Shown here: piece after piece, positions 1-7,483 of the stretch
Numbering within the stretch: the stretch's first letter is position 1
How the letters are laid out: each line of letters begins with the position of its first letter
DNA from: Calditerrivibrio sp.
GTDB lineage: Bacteria; Chrysiogenota; Deferribacteres; Deferribacterales; Calditerrivibrionaceae
Reading direction: 5' to 3'
DNA length: 18,656 nucleotides
NCBI GenBank assembly: GCA_020217115.1
Contig: JAIWOA010000061.1
Location: 1 to 18,656, forward strand
The notes under the pieces: model-generated
Seen by the model: only the letters and a program-made list of their open reading frames with translations
Told to the model about the DNA's origin: nothing
The model's database searches: none
Position numbers and translations under genes: made by a program

Positions 1-6
1 ATCCAT
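1..6 (-). CDS. possible start of the next gene after bioB (only two codons visible)
   Basis: On the minus strand an ATG lies at 6-4, preceded by the purine-rich, Shine-Dalgarno-like stretch GAAAGGGAG (complement of 10-18). It would be the next gene of the hslV-hslU-bioB operon, 84 bases after the bioB stop. Only ATG GAT is inside the window, so the product cannot be named and the call rests on the ribosome-binding-like sequence and operon position alone. Bases 7-90 hold nothing else that I recognise, and no terminator hairpin. Confidence 0.3.
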
Positions 7-90
7 ATTCTCCCTTTCAATTCATAACTGTTTGTATTTACGGAATAATCTGCTGATACCTTTTCTTTTTTGTTTGGTTTAAAATGGGGT

Positions 91-1044
91 TTACTTTTCA
101 TTTTTGAGATCTTCCATGTCTGATTCAATGGGGAAACCTGTAGTTGTGAGGTAATCCCCTACCATAATTCCGCTGGCACCGGATCTTAAGATCCTTTTTT
201 TGGTCTCCAATGAAAAGATAGTATTTCTTCCGCCACAAACCCTTATATGCCTATCTGGTAAGAGGATTCTATAAATAGCTATGATCTTAAGGGCCTCATT
301 TTCTGATAAAATGCTTGTCCCTTCAAGGGGGGTACCTTTAATAGGGTTAAGAAAATTTATGGGAATAGATGGTACCTTTAGATCCTTCAATTCCATTGCA
401 AGCTCTAAACGATCTTCCCAGCTTTCACCTATACCAAAAATTCCTCCAGAACAGACATAAAGACCAGCTTCTATAGCATTTTTTACGGTTTCAACATCCT
501 CTTCGTAGTCATGTGTAGTACAGATATTTTTAAAAAAACTTCTCGATGTCTCAAGATTGTGATGAAAACCGTTTAGTCCAGCTTCTTTGAGCTTTAAAAG
601 TTGTTCCTTTGACAGAATACCTATAGAGACATCAGGTATCATTCCTGTACTCTTTACAAAGGCTACATCCTTCAAAACCTTTTGAAATGTTTTCTCATCC
701 AGAGTTTTTCCACTTGTAACAATTGAAAATCGTTTTACCCCTTTTGATCTATAGAATTCTATTGCCGATTTTAACCTATTGTCATCAATGTACTCATATG
801 TTACTGCACCTGTATCATAATGGGAAGATTGGGCACAGAATGTACAGTCTTCAGAGCAAAGACCACTTTTAACGTTTACTATAGAGCACAAATCTATATC
901 CTTTGAAAAATAAAATTTTTTTATTTCGTAAGCTAAATCAAGTAAAGGTTCTATACTATCTTCCGGGTAATTTATAAGGTAGCTAATCTGATCATTTGTA
1001 AGCACACCTTTGTTTAAAATTTCTTCTTTTATCTGTTTTAACAT
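91..1044 (-). CDS. bioB: biotin synthase, radical SAM, with an atypical auxiliary cluster site
   Basis: A 317-residue radical SAM enzyme that inserts sulfur into dethiobiotin to make biotin. The SAM-cluster motif CSEDCTFC gives C63, C67 and C70; family motifs HHNLET (161-166), VCSGG (197-201) and the RVCGGR segment (268-273, with the Arg equivalent to E. coli R260) confirm BioB. Aligned by eye to E. coli, only one of the three [2Fe-2S] cysteines is kept (C198 for C188); C97 is replaced by S107 and C128 by D138. Extra cysteines C53, C175 and C270 resemble those of clostridial-type BioB. This fits a second BioB class from anaerobes reported to use a different auxiliary Fe-S cluster; that link is inference. 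The ATG has an AGGGG ribosome site that shares bases with the hslU TAG stop. It is third in the hslV-hslU-bioB operon, with no functional link to the protease evident. Confidence 0.95.
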   Translation of the reverse strand: MLKQIKEEILNKGVLTNDQISYLINYPEDSIEPLLDLAYEIKKFYFSKDIDLCSIVNVKSGLCSEDCTFCAQSSHYDTGAVTYEYIDDNRLKSAIEFYRSKGVKRFSIVTSGKTLDEKTFQKVLKDVAFVKSTGMIPDVSIGILSKEQLLKLKEAGLNGFHHNLETSRSFFKNICTTHDYEEDVETVKNAIEAGLYVCSGGIFGIGESWEDRLELAMELKDLKVPSIPINFLNPIKGTPLEGTSILSENEALKIIAIYRILLPDRHIRVCGGRNTIFSLETKKRILRSGASGIMVGDYLTTTGFPIESDMEDLKNEK

Positions 1045-1051
1045 GTTACCC

Positions 1052-2377
1052 CTATAAAATATATTTACTTAGATCCTGTTTGGACAGTATTGAAGTAAGT
1101 TTACTATCCACAAATGCTTTGTCAATAACAATTTTAACATAACTCCCAAATGGTGCCTCATAGGAGACATCCTCTAAGACTTTTTCCACTATTGTGTGCA
1201 ACCTTCTTGCACCAATATTTTCATTTATTCTATTAAGTTCTGTGGCTACTTCTGCAATCTTTTCAATACCTTCGTCAACAAACTCTATATCAACACCATC
1301 TGCCATGAGCAGATCTTTATATTGTTTTGTTAGAGCATTTTCAGGTTCTTTTAATATTTTTATGAAATCCTCTTTACTTAGAGAATCAAGCTCTACCCTT
1401 ATGGGAAATCTCCCCTGCAATTCTGGGATAAGGTCTGAAGGCTTGGCTATATGAAATGCACCGGCACCTATAAAAAGGATATGGTCAGTTTTTACCATAC
1501 CATATTTTGTCATAACCGTTGAACCCTCTATTATTGGTAAAAGGTCTCTTTGTACACCTTCCCGAGAAACATCCCCACCTTTCTGGTAACCCTCCCTTGA
1601 GCATATTTTGTCTATTTCATCGATAAATACAATGCCTGAGTGTTCAACTTTAGCGAGGGCATTTTTTTTCACCAGCTCCATATCGAGCATCTTTGTTGCT
1701 TCCTGCTGTTCCAGATGGGCAAGGGCATCCTTTACCTTTAATTTCTTTTTCTGTTTCTGGGCAGGGAAAATATTTTTAAAAATATCTTGTAAATTAGATG
1801 AAATATCATCTAATCCAGTGTTTGTAAGTATTTCAACCTGTGGCTGTCTATTTTCTTCCAGTTCTATTTCGATATCCTTTTCATCAAGGGAACCTGAACG
1901 AAGCATTTTTCTAAATTTTTCCCTTGATTCTGAGACAGATTTTGGATCTATGTAACCTGTAGGGACCGGTATAAGCCGATCAAGAACTATCTCTTCAGCT
2001 CGTAGTTTTGCACTTTCATTTAAGGATCCCCTCATTCTGATTTTTTCTTCAGATATGGCTATCTCTGCAAGATCTCTAACAATTGACTCTACATCTCTAC
2101 CTACAAAACCTACTTCGGTGAATTTGCTCGCCTCAACCTTCAGGAAAGGTGATTCTGTGATTTTTGCAAGTCTTCTTGCTATCTCTGTTTTACCTACCCC
2201 AGTGGGACCTATCAGAAGTATATTTTTGGGAGTTATATCATCTCTTTTCTCAGGTGGAAGCTGAAGTCTTCGCCACCTATTTCTGAGGGCTACTGCTACA
2301 GCTTTTTTAGCTAAATGTTGTCCTATTATGAACTTATCCAACTCTGCTACAACCTGTTTTGGGGTCAAATTTTCCAT
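1052..2377 (-). CDS. hslU: ATP-dependent protease ATPase subunit HslU (ClpY)
   Basis: AAA+ unfoldase (441 residues) that feeds substrates to the HslV peptidase in the cytoplasm. Walker A GPTGVGKT is at 57-64, the pore loop GFVG at 90-93 (GYVG in most homologues), an inserted I-domain spans roughly 105-240, Walker B IVFIDE is at 249-254, and an arginine in GRFPIR near 323 sits where HslU sensor/finger residues lie. The C-terminal DLSKYIL matches the tail that docks into HslV to activate it (DLSRFIL in E. coli), so the protein looks intact. The ATG directly abuts the hslV stop (TAAATG), which suggests translational coupling and roughly equal synthesis of the two subunits. Length is normal for the family. 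Confidence 0.98.
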   Translation of the reverse strand: MENLTPKQVVAELDKFIIGQHLAKKAVAVALRNRWRRLQLPPEKRDDITPKNILLIGPTGVGKTEIARRLAKITESPFLKVEASKFTEVGFVGRDVESIVRDLAEIAISEEKIRMRGSLNESAKLRAEEIVLDRLIPVPTGYIDPKSVSESREKFRKMLRSGSLDEKDIEIELEENRQPQVEILTNTGLDDISSNLQDIFKNIFPAQKQKKKLKVKDALAHLEQQEATKMLDMELVKKNALAKVEHSGIVFIDEIDKICSREGYQKGGDVSREGVQRDLLPIIEGSTVMTKYGMVKTDHILFIGAGAFHIAKPSDLIPELQGRFPIRVELDSLSKEDFIKILKEPENALTKQYKDLLMADGVDIEFVDEGIEKIAEVATELNRINENIGARRLHTIVEKVLEDVSYEAPFGSYVKIVIDKAFVDSKLTSILSKQDLSKYIL

Positions 2378-2905
2378 TTATACTTCCTCTAAAGTTATTT
2401 CTTTATTTGTGTATATACATATGTCACCGGCAATTTCCAGTGACTTTCTTACAATTTCTATTGCATCAAGATCTGTGTTATTTAAGAGTGCATAGGCAGA
2501 TGCATATGCGTAGGGACCTCCTGAACCGATTGCTGCTATTCCATGCTGTGGTTCAACCACATCTCCATTGCCTGTTATAATGTACAAACTTTCCTTATTT
2601 GCAGCAATCATCATTGCTTCGAGACTCCTCAAATACTTATCTGTTCTCCAATCCTTTGCCAATTCTACACAGCTTCTTAATAGCTGCCCCCCGTGCTCAT
2701 TTAGTTTCTTTTCAAATCTTTCTATCAAAGTAAATGCATCAGCTGTTGATCCTGCAAATCCACATAAAATAGAATTATTATAGAGCCTTCTAATCTTTTT
2801 TGCATTGTTTTTTAATACGGTATGACCAAATGTGACCTGTCCATCTGCACCTATAGCAGTTTTTTCTCCTCTTTTTACAGCGATTACTGTAGTTCCTTCA
2901 AACAT
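2378..2905 (-). CDS. hslV: ATP-dependent protease peptidase subunit HslV (ClpQ)
   Basis: Proteasome-like N-terminal nucleophile peptidase (175 residues), partner of HslU. The N-terminus reads [10 protein letters not shown]: the catalytic threonine is T5, so four residues must be removed, rather than only Met as in E. coli MTT-type HslV. K37 (in AKKIRR) corresponds to the catalytic lysine and S128 (in GSGG) to the conserved serine; GADGQVTFG (19-27) is the family signature. The start has a good AAGGAG ribosome site (complement of 2911-2916, 5 bases away). It is the first gene of the operon, behind a sigma70-like promoter; I see no CIRCE-type inverted repeat. Confidence 0.98.
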   Translation of the reverse strand: MFEGTTVIAVKRGEKTAIGADGQVTFGHTVLKNNAKKIRRLYNNSILCGFAGSTADAFTLIERFEKKLNEHGGQLLRSCVELAKDWRTDKYLRSLEAMMIAANKESLYIITGNGDVVEPQHGIAAIGSGGPYAYASAYALLNNTDLDAIEIVRKSLEIAGDICIYTNKEITLEEV

Positions 2906-2937
2906 AGAAACTCCTTAGATTACTTTTACAATGAGTT

Positions 2938-2966
2938 AGAATATACTTTTAATTTCAATTTTTCAA
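2938..2966 (-). promoter_or_regulatory. sigma70-like promoter for hslV-hslU-bioB
   Basis: Read on the minus strand, TTGAAA (2966-2961) is followed after 17 bases by TATTCT (2943-2938), 5/6 and 4/6 matches to the -35 and -10 consensus, placing the start of transcription about 25-30 bases upstream of the hslV ATG. The region is very AT-rich, so chance matches are common. Confidence 0.4.
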
Positions 2967-3040
2967 TATTATTTATTCTATATTTTTTAGATTTCTGGAT
3001 CATACATCTATATAAAGGTTTTCTTAAAAGGATTTTTAGG

Positions 3041-3052
3041 TTTATCGATAAA
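3041..3052. promoter_or_regulatory. 12-bp perfect palindrome, candidate operator
   Basis: TTTATCGATAAA is its own reverse complement and lies 95 bases upstream of the aminotransferase ATG in a divergent intergenic region. The symmetry stops at the flanking bases (G on both sides). It could be a dimeric repressor site, but 12-bp palindromes built of A and T around a CG core can arise by chance. Confidence 0.2.
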
Positions 3053-3146
3053 GTGTTAACAAAAAGATACATATTGTTATTTGCTAATTTTTCTGCTAAC
3101 TATTCAATTTGATCTTTCCAGATAAAAATTTTATGGAGGCAATGCC

Positions 3147-4241
3147 ATGATACCTATGCTTGATATAAAAAGGGAACTTGCAGTAATCGGTGATGAGATA
3201 AAGGAAGAAGTCAACAAAAGCCTTAATTCAACTCAATTTATTTTGGGGCCGAATGTTAAAGAGTTTGAGGAAAAAGCAGCTAAATATCTTGGCTGTAAGT
3301 ATGCTGTGGGTGTTGCAAGTGGTACAGATGCTCTACATATAGCCCTTAAATCTATAGGGATTAAAGATGGTGATGAGGTGATCACCACACCCTTTACTTT
3401 TATAGCTACTGCTGAAGCCATTGTTTATTGTGGGGGTAAGCCAGTTTTTGTAGATGTGGATGAAAAGACATTTAATATAGATGTAAACAAAATAGAGGAA
3501 AAGATTACAGATAAAACAAAGGCCATAATACCTGTACACCTTTTTGGTAACCCCTGTGATATGGATAGAATTAAAGAAATTGCGAAAAAATACAATATAA
3601 AAGTAGTGGAAGACTGTGCCCAATCATTTGGTGCTACCTACAGGGGTGTTCAAACTGGTAATATTGGAGATGTGGGTTGTTTTAGCTTTTTTCCGAGCAA
3701 GAATTTAGGATGCTATGGTGATGGTGGCATGGTTACAACAAACGATGAAGAAACATACAAAACCATTGTAGCCCTTAGAAATCATGGATCCTTTGTGAGG
3801 TATTATCATGAAATGATAGGTTTTAATTCGAGACTCGATGATATTCAGGCTGCTATATTGAAGGTAAAATTAAAATATATAGATGAATGTAACAGAGATA
3901 GGAGATCCGTTGCTGATCTTTACAAAAAGACAATAGGTAATGTCGTAGGTTACCAGATTGAAACGGAAAATGGTATCAATGTATACCATCAATATACAAT
4001 TACTTCTGAAAAGAGAGATCTTGCCATTGAAGCTCTAAAGGAAGCAGAGGTAGCTTCAGCAATATATTATCCAGTTCCTCTTCATCTTCAGAAGGCTTTT
4101 AAGGATCTTGGATACAAAGAGGGGGATATGCCTGTGGCTGAAAAATTGGCCAGAACGGTCTTTTCTTTGCCAATAAATCCTTACCTTGATGACTCTGAAG
4201 TTGTTGTTATAAGTGAGATAGTGAAGAAATCCCTTAGTTGA
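3147..4241 (+). CDS. DegT/DnrJ/EryC1/StrS-family sugar aminotransferase
   Basis: PLP-dependent, fold-type I aminotransferase (364 residues) of the family that aminates keto-sugar nucleotides for LPS and glycans. Visible hallmarks are ASGTDALHIA (58-67), the EDCAQSFGA segment (155-163) that holds the cofactor Asp, the Schiff-base lysine K185 in PSKNLGCYGDGG, and GFNSRLDDIQAAIL (about 225-238). By eye it is most like WbpE/WlbC (amination of a UDP-3-keto-sugar uronate), but GnnB or dTDP-sugar (FdtB/QdtB-type) aminotransferases cannot be excluded. A GGAGG-type ribosome site precedes the ATG. It leads an envelope operon with four lipid A/core genes, so amination of a lipid A or core/O-antigen sugar is the likely role. 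No matching dehydrogenase (gnnA/wbpB type) is in the window. Confidence 0.9.
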   Translation: MIPMLDIKRELAVIGDEIKEEVNKSLNSTQFILGPNVKEFEEKAAKYLGCKYAVGVASGTDALHIALKSIGIKDGDEVITTPFTFIATAEAIVYCGGKPVFVDVDEKTFNIDVNKIEEKITDKTKAIIPVHLFGNPCDMDRIKEIAKKYNIKVVEDCAQSFGATYRGVQTGNIGDVGCFSFFPSKNLGCYGDGGMVTTNDEETYKTIVALRNHGSFVRYYHEMIGFNSRLDDIQAAILKVKLKYIDECNRDRRSVADLYKKTIGNVVGYQIETENGINVYHQYTITSEKRDLAIEALKEAEVASAIYYPVPLHLQKAFKDLGYKEGDMPVAEKLARTVFSLPINPYLDDSEVVVISEIVKKSLS

Positions 4242-4873
4242 TGAGAGATTTTTTTATATTCATCTTTGTAATTTTTGGTAAGCTTCTTGTAAAAACCTTG
4301 AGGTACAGGATTGTTGGTATTGAAAGGTTTCTGGATGTTAAAAAAAATGGTGGTAGAGTTATTTTTGCCATCTGGCATGGACAGCTTGCTTTATTTTTTC
4401 CAATTGCTTATTATACTAAAGTTTGCGGAATAGTATCAAAAAGTAAAGACGGGGAAATTGCTGCTAAGGTTATCAAAAAGTTTGGTTTTGATTCGATACG
4501 TGGTTCATCTTCGAGATCAGGTGCCACTGCAATCATTGATGCTGAGAAATATCTGGAAAAGAATTATGATATAATGATTACAGTAGATGGACCGAGGGGA
4601 CCGAAGTTTGATGTAAAAAGTGGAGCAGTGTACATTGCTAAAAGATTTGGCTGTACCATTATTCCTGCTGTGGCAAAGGTTAATAGGTATAAAAGTTTTA
4701 GTAGCTGGGACAACTTTCTTTTCCCTTTCCCCTTTGCAAAGGTGGATATATTTTTAGGGGATCCAATTGTATTTGATAGTTCTGTGAAACGTGAAGATAT
4801 AAAGAATGATACAGAAAAATTGAAAATGAAGATGAACGAGATGACGAAAGAGTATGCTGAGTTTTATCTATAA
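4241..4873 (+). CDS. DUF374 lysophospholipid acyltransferase-like protein
   Basis: A 210-residue protein of the DUF374 branch of the lysophospholipid acyltransferase (LPLAT) superfamily. An N-terminal hydrophobic stretch (about 4-18) suggests a membrane anchor. WHGQL near 45-49 supplies the catalytic-type His. SKSKDGE (66-72), RGSSSRSG (87-94) and the DGPRGP motif (116-121) are the family signature. The start chosen is the ATG at 4241, which overlaps the aminotransferase stop (TGATG, 1 base); an in-frame TTG one codon earlier is less likely. Lying between the sugar aminotransferase and waaA, it probably acylates a lipid A or Kdo-lipid intermediate on the inner face of the inner membrane; the true substrate is unknown to me. 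Confidence 0.88.
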   Translation: MRDFFIFIFVIFGKLLVKTLRYRIVGIERFLDVKKNGGRVIFAIWHGQLALFFPIAYYTKVCGIVSKSKDGEIAAKVIKKFGFDSIRGSSSRSGATAIIDAEKYLEKNYDIMITVDGPRGPKFDVKSGAVYIAKRFGCTIIPAVAKVNRYKSFSSWDNFLFPFPFAKVDIFLGDPIVFDSSVKREDIKNDTEKLKMKMNEMTKEYAEFYL

Positions 4874-6071
4874 TATTCTGATCCTTTTATCTATCCCGAT
4901 AATTTTACCCTTAGGGTATATCTTTGCATGGAAAAAGGGGGAAGATAAGGATTATTTTGAGAGATTTGGTTATATAAAGCTGGGTAAAAAATTGGAAAAT
5001 AGCATCTGGTTTCACTGCGCAAGTGTTGGTGAGGTAAGGAGTATAAAGTCTCTCATAAATATAATCAGGCAACAGTACAAAGATATTGGTATCATAATAT
5101 CTACAACTACTGCAACAGGAAAGAAAATAGCCATCTCAGAGATAAATCCTGATATAAGTTTCCTGTTACCTGTGGAAAATTCAGTTGCCATTTCCCATAT
5201 CATAGATATCACCGGCACTAAGATCTTTTTTATAGTTGATACAGAGATATGGCCTAATCTTATAAGAACAGTGTCAAAAAAGATACCACTTTATCTTATA
5301 AATGGTAGATTATCTGATGGAAGTGCAAAAAGGTATGCATTTTTTAAACTGTTTTTCAAAAATACTTTCAATAGATTTACAAAAATTTATACAAAAAGCT
5401 CTGATGATGCCCAGAAATTTATATCAATAATCGGTCCAACAGAAAAGGTTATTCCAGTTGGGAATATTAAGTTTTATAATATATCTGTGCCTGTCAATCT
5501 GGGTATTATTCCAGCAGGGAAAAGATTATTTGTAGCTGGCAGCACCCACAGGGGTGAGGAGGAGGTAATTTTAAATAGCTATTTAGCTATTCAGGAAGAG
5601 GATATATTTGATCAATTGATTCTTGCTCCAAGGCATCTTAATAGAGTTGAAGAGGTGGAAAATCTCTGTGTAAAGAAAGGGTTGAAGGCTGCAAGATTTA
5701 GAAAGTATTATAGTGAAGCTGATGTTGTCATTGTTGATGTTTTTGGTATACTTGAATATATCTATTCCGTTGCATCAAAAATTTTTGTTGGTGGTTCTAT
5801 GGTTGCTATTGGAGGGCATAATATTTTTGAAGCCTTACAATTCAGAAAAGTTGTTGCTGTTGGCAAGCATATGGATAATTTTTTAGAAATATACCAGCTT
5901 GCTAAAAGGTATAATCTGGTTGTGGATATATCTAATGGGGATGATATGCTGAAATTTTTAAGATGTAATGACATAAAGACAGACTTCGATGGTTTTTTTG
6001 AAGAGATAGATAAAAGGGGTAGGGAGATATTAAAGCCTATTCTGTCGGATATCAGAGATGTTTTTTCTTAA
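4854..6071 (+). CDS. waaA: Kdo transferase (3-deoxy-D-manno-octulosonic acid transferase)
   Basis: GT30-family glycosyltransferase (405 residues) that transfers Kdo from CMP-Kdo to lipid IVA. An N-terminal hydrophobic anchor spans about 3-25. The HCASVGE motif places the catalytic base at E60, the same number as in E. coli. TEIWPNLI, GSTHRGEEE (about 230-238), LAPRH and the C-terminal FVGGSMVAIGGHNIFEA segment (CMP-Kdo binding) are all present. The ATG lies 20 bases inside the upstream DUF374 gene and the 3' end overlaps the next gene by 14 bases, so translation is likely coupled. Whether it adds one, two or more Kdo residues cannot be told from the sequence. Confidence 0.96.
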   Translation: MLSFIYNILILLSIPIILPLGYIFAWKKGEDKDYFERFGYIKLGKKLENSIWFHCASVGEVRSIKSLINIIRQQYKDIGIIISTTTATGKKIAISEINPDISFLLPVENSVAISHIIDITGTKIFFIVDTEIWPNLIRTVSKKIPLYLINGRLSDGSAKRYAFFKLFFKNTFNRFTKIYTKSSDDAQKFISIIGPTEKVIPVGNIKFYNISVPVNLGIIPAGKRLFVAGSTHRGEEEVILNSYLAIQEEDIFDQLILAPRHLNRVEEVENLCVKKGLKAARFRKYYSEADVVIVDVFGILEYIYSVASKIFVGGSMVAIGGHNIFEALQFRKVVAVGKHMDNFLEIYQLAKRYNLVVDISNGDDMLKFLRCNDIKTDFDGFFEEIDKRGREILKPILSDIRDVFS

Positions 6072-6942
6072 AATAGTTGTTTTTATATTTCAGAAGATCC
6101 CTTTGAGATATCTGCATAGGTTGGGGGATTTGTTAGGTTTATCAGTTTACTATCTAAATATTGATAGGAGAAAAGTTGCCGAAACAAATCTCAAAATTGT
6201 TCTTGGGGAAGATTTTAATAGGAAGATTGTGAAAGAGAACTTTAAAAACTCCTTTCGATCGATTATGGAAATGTTCTTTGTTACAAGGATAGATGATCAG
6301 TTTGTGAAAGAGAATCTCATTTATGGAGATCTTAAGGATGCCTATGATATAAAAGATAAGAAGATCCCCACATTTCTTTTGACCGGTCATGTTGGCAGCT
6401 GGGAGCTTTTGCCTGCAATCTACTCTGTGGTTTTTGACCATGAAATATCTGTTATAGGGAAAAGTATGAAAAATAAAGCTGTAGACAGGGTTATGGTGGA
6501 CTTAAGGATGATGGATAAGGTGCATTTTATTAAACATAAGAGTGCTTTAAGAATTATTCATAGATACTTAAACAATGGTATACCTGTAGGGGCTCTCCTT
6601 GATCAGGGGGCTCTTGATCGACAATCGGTTTTTGTGGATTTTTTTGGTTTAAAAACGACATTCACTGCAGGGTTACCGTTATATGCCTTTAAAAAAAATA
6701 TAAGATTTTTGATGGCTTTTTTGGTAAGGGATGGGGGTAAATATAAAGTTGTCCTTTATCCACCGATATACCCTGACAAAAGTATGGGTGTAGATGAAGG
6801 GGTTCTGGAGATATCACGTAGAATTAATGAGGTTTATGAAGATATTATAAAAAAATATCCAGAGCAGTGGTTTTCTTTGCATAAAAGATTTAAAAGGGTG
6901 TTGAGGGATGGTGATGAGCAGACCAGTAGTATTTATAGATAG
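6058..6942 (+). CDS. lpxL: LpxL/HtrB-family lipid A late acyltransferase
   Basis: Membrane-associated acyltransferase (294 residues) of the LpxL/LpxM family, which adds secondary acyl chains to Kdo-lipid A. The H-x4-E catalytic motif reads HVGSWE (H111, E116). LLDQGALDRQSVFVDFFG (about 184-201) and the C-terminal WFSLHKRFKR are typical of the family; the start carries a hydrophobic segment (2-12). It begins 14 bases inside waaA and runs 29 bases past the gmhB start, consistent with a single polycistronic unit. Acyl-chain choice and whether it works as LpxL or LpxM cannot be decided. Note that DUF374 and this protein, both LPLAT-type enzymes, flank waaA. Confidence 0.93.
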   Translation: MFFLKIVVFIFQKIPLRYLHRLGDLLGLSVYYLNIDRRKVAETNLKIVLGEDFNRKIVKENFKNSFRSIMEMFFVTRIDDQFVKENLIYGDLKDAYDIKDKKIPTFLLTGHVGSWELLPAIYSVVFDHEISVIGKSMKNKAVDRVMVDLRMMDKVHFIKHKSALRIIHRYLNNGIPVGALLDQGALDRQSVFVDFFGLKTTFTAGLPLYAFKKNIRFLMAFLVRDGGKYKVVLYPPIYPDKSMGVDEGVLEISRRINEVYEDIIKKYPEQWFSLHKRFKRVLRDGDEQTSSIYR

Positions 6943-7483
6943 AGATGGAACTATTAATGAAGAAGCTGGATACATGAATCATATTGATAGTTTTAAAATA
7001 TTTGATTTTGTTCCCCAGGCTATAAGGCTTTTGAATATCAATAATATTCTCGCAATAGTGTTGACAAATCAGGGAGGAATTGCAAGGGGGTACTTTTCTG
7101 AGGAGCTTGTTTTAAATATACATAAAAAGATGCTTGAGGATCTTTCACAGAGGGGTGCTTTAATTGATCGGCTTTATTATTGTCCCCACTATCCAAAGGG
7201 AAGTCATCCATTATATGGAATTGACTGTGATTGCAGGAAACCTAAAGATGGTATGTTCAAAAAGGCTTTAAAAGATTTTGATATAGACATAAAAAAGATG
7301 TTTGTTGTGGGGGATAAATTTACAGATATTGAGCTTGGGGAAAATATAGGTGCATATAAAATTCTTGTCAGAACCGGTTACGGAAAGGGGGAAGAGCTGG
7401 AGATAGGTAAACGGTCAATAAAGCCCGATGAAGTATGTGATAATCTTCTCATGGCTGTATTATCTATTTTAAAAAAGGTTTAA
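6914..7483 (+). CDS. gmhB: D-glycero-D-manno-heptose 1,7-bisphosphate 7-phosphatase
   Basis: HAD-superfamily phosphatase (189 residues) of the GmhB/HisB-N type, which removes the 7-phosphate in ADP-heptose synthesis for the LPS inner core. DRDGT at 9-13 gives the nucleophile and acid Asp residues. LTNQGGIARG is the second motif. The zinc loop is C90, H92, C105 and C107 (CPHYP...DCDCRKPK), and VGDKFTDIE carries the metal-binding Asp. Start: ATG 6914 has GAGGG at 6903-6907, six bases upstream; the in-frame ATG at 6908 would be only one base from that site and is less likely. The start lies inside the acyltransferase gene. No heptosyltransferases or other gmh genes are in the window. The stop shares TTAA with the SDR on the other strand. 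Confidence 0.94.
   Translation: MSRPVVFIDRDGTINEEAGYMNHIDSFKIFDFVPQAIRLLNINNILAIVLTNQGGIARGYFSEELVLNIHKKMLEDLSQRGALIDRLYYCPHYPKGSHPLYGIDCDCRKPKDGMFKKALKDFDIDIKKMFVVGDKFTDIELGENIGAYKILVRTGYGKGEELEIGKRSIKPDEVCDNLLMAVLSILKKV

Larger units (their letters stand above)
2906..3146. other. divergent intergenic region between hslV and the envelope operon
   Basis: These 241 bases, very rich in A and T, separate two divergent operons. No coding gene with a credible ribosome site is seen. The hslV promoter lies at the left end. A perfect 12-bp palindrome, TTTATCGATAAA, is at 3041-3052, closely followed by GTTAAC (3055-3060). I could not pick a convincing plus-strand -35/-10 pair for the aminotransferase operon, although several poor candidates exist between 3040 and 3110. 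Confidence 0.5.

Noticed and set aside
1608..1955. A 115-codon open frame on the plus strand inside hslU
   Set aside because: It is antisense to a fully supported hslU, is Ser/Phe-rich as expected for the reverse of this gene, and has no ribosome site or known motif.
2906..3000. CIRCE or other heat-shock operator upstream of hslV
   Set aside because: No TTAGCACTC/GAGTGCTAA inverted repeat is visible; only a sigma70-like pair.
2822..3112. A 96-codon plus-strand frame running from hslV into the intergenic gap
   Set aside because: Half is antisense to hslV, the rest is Phe/Tyr/Ile-rich translation of AT-rich spacer; no motif and no ribosome site.
6908..6913. Earlier gmhB start at 6908
   Set aside because: Only one base from the GAGGG site, whereas ATG 6914 has proper spacing and gives the usual N-terminus just before DRDGT.
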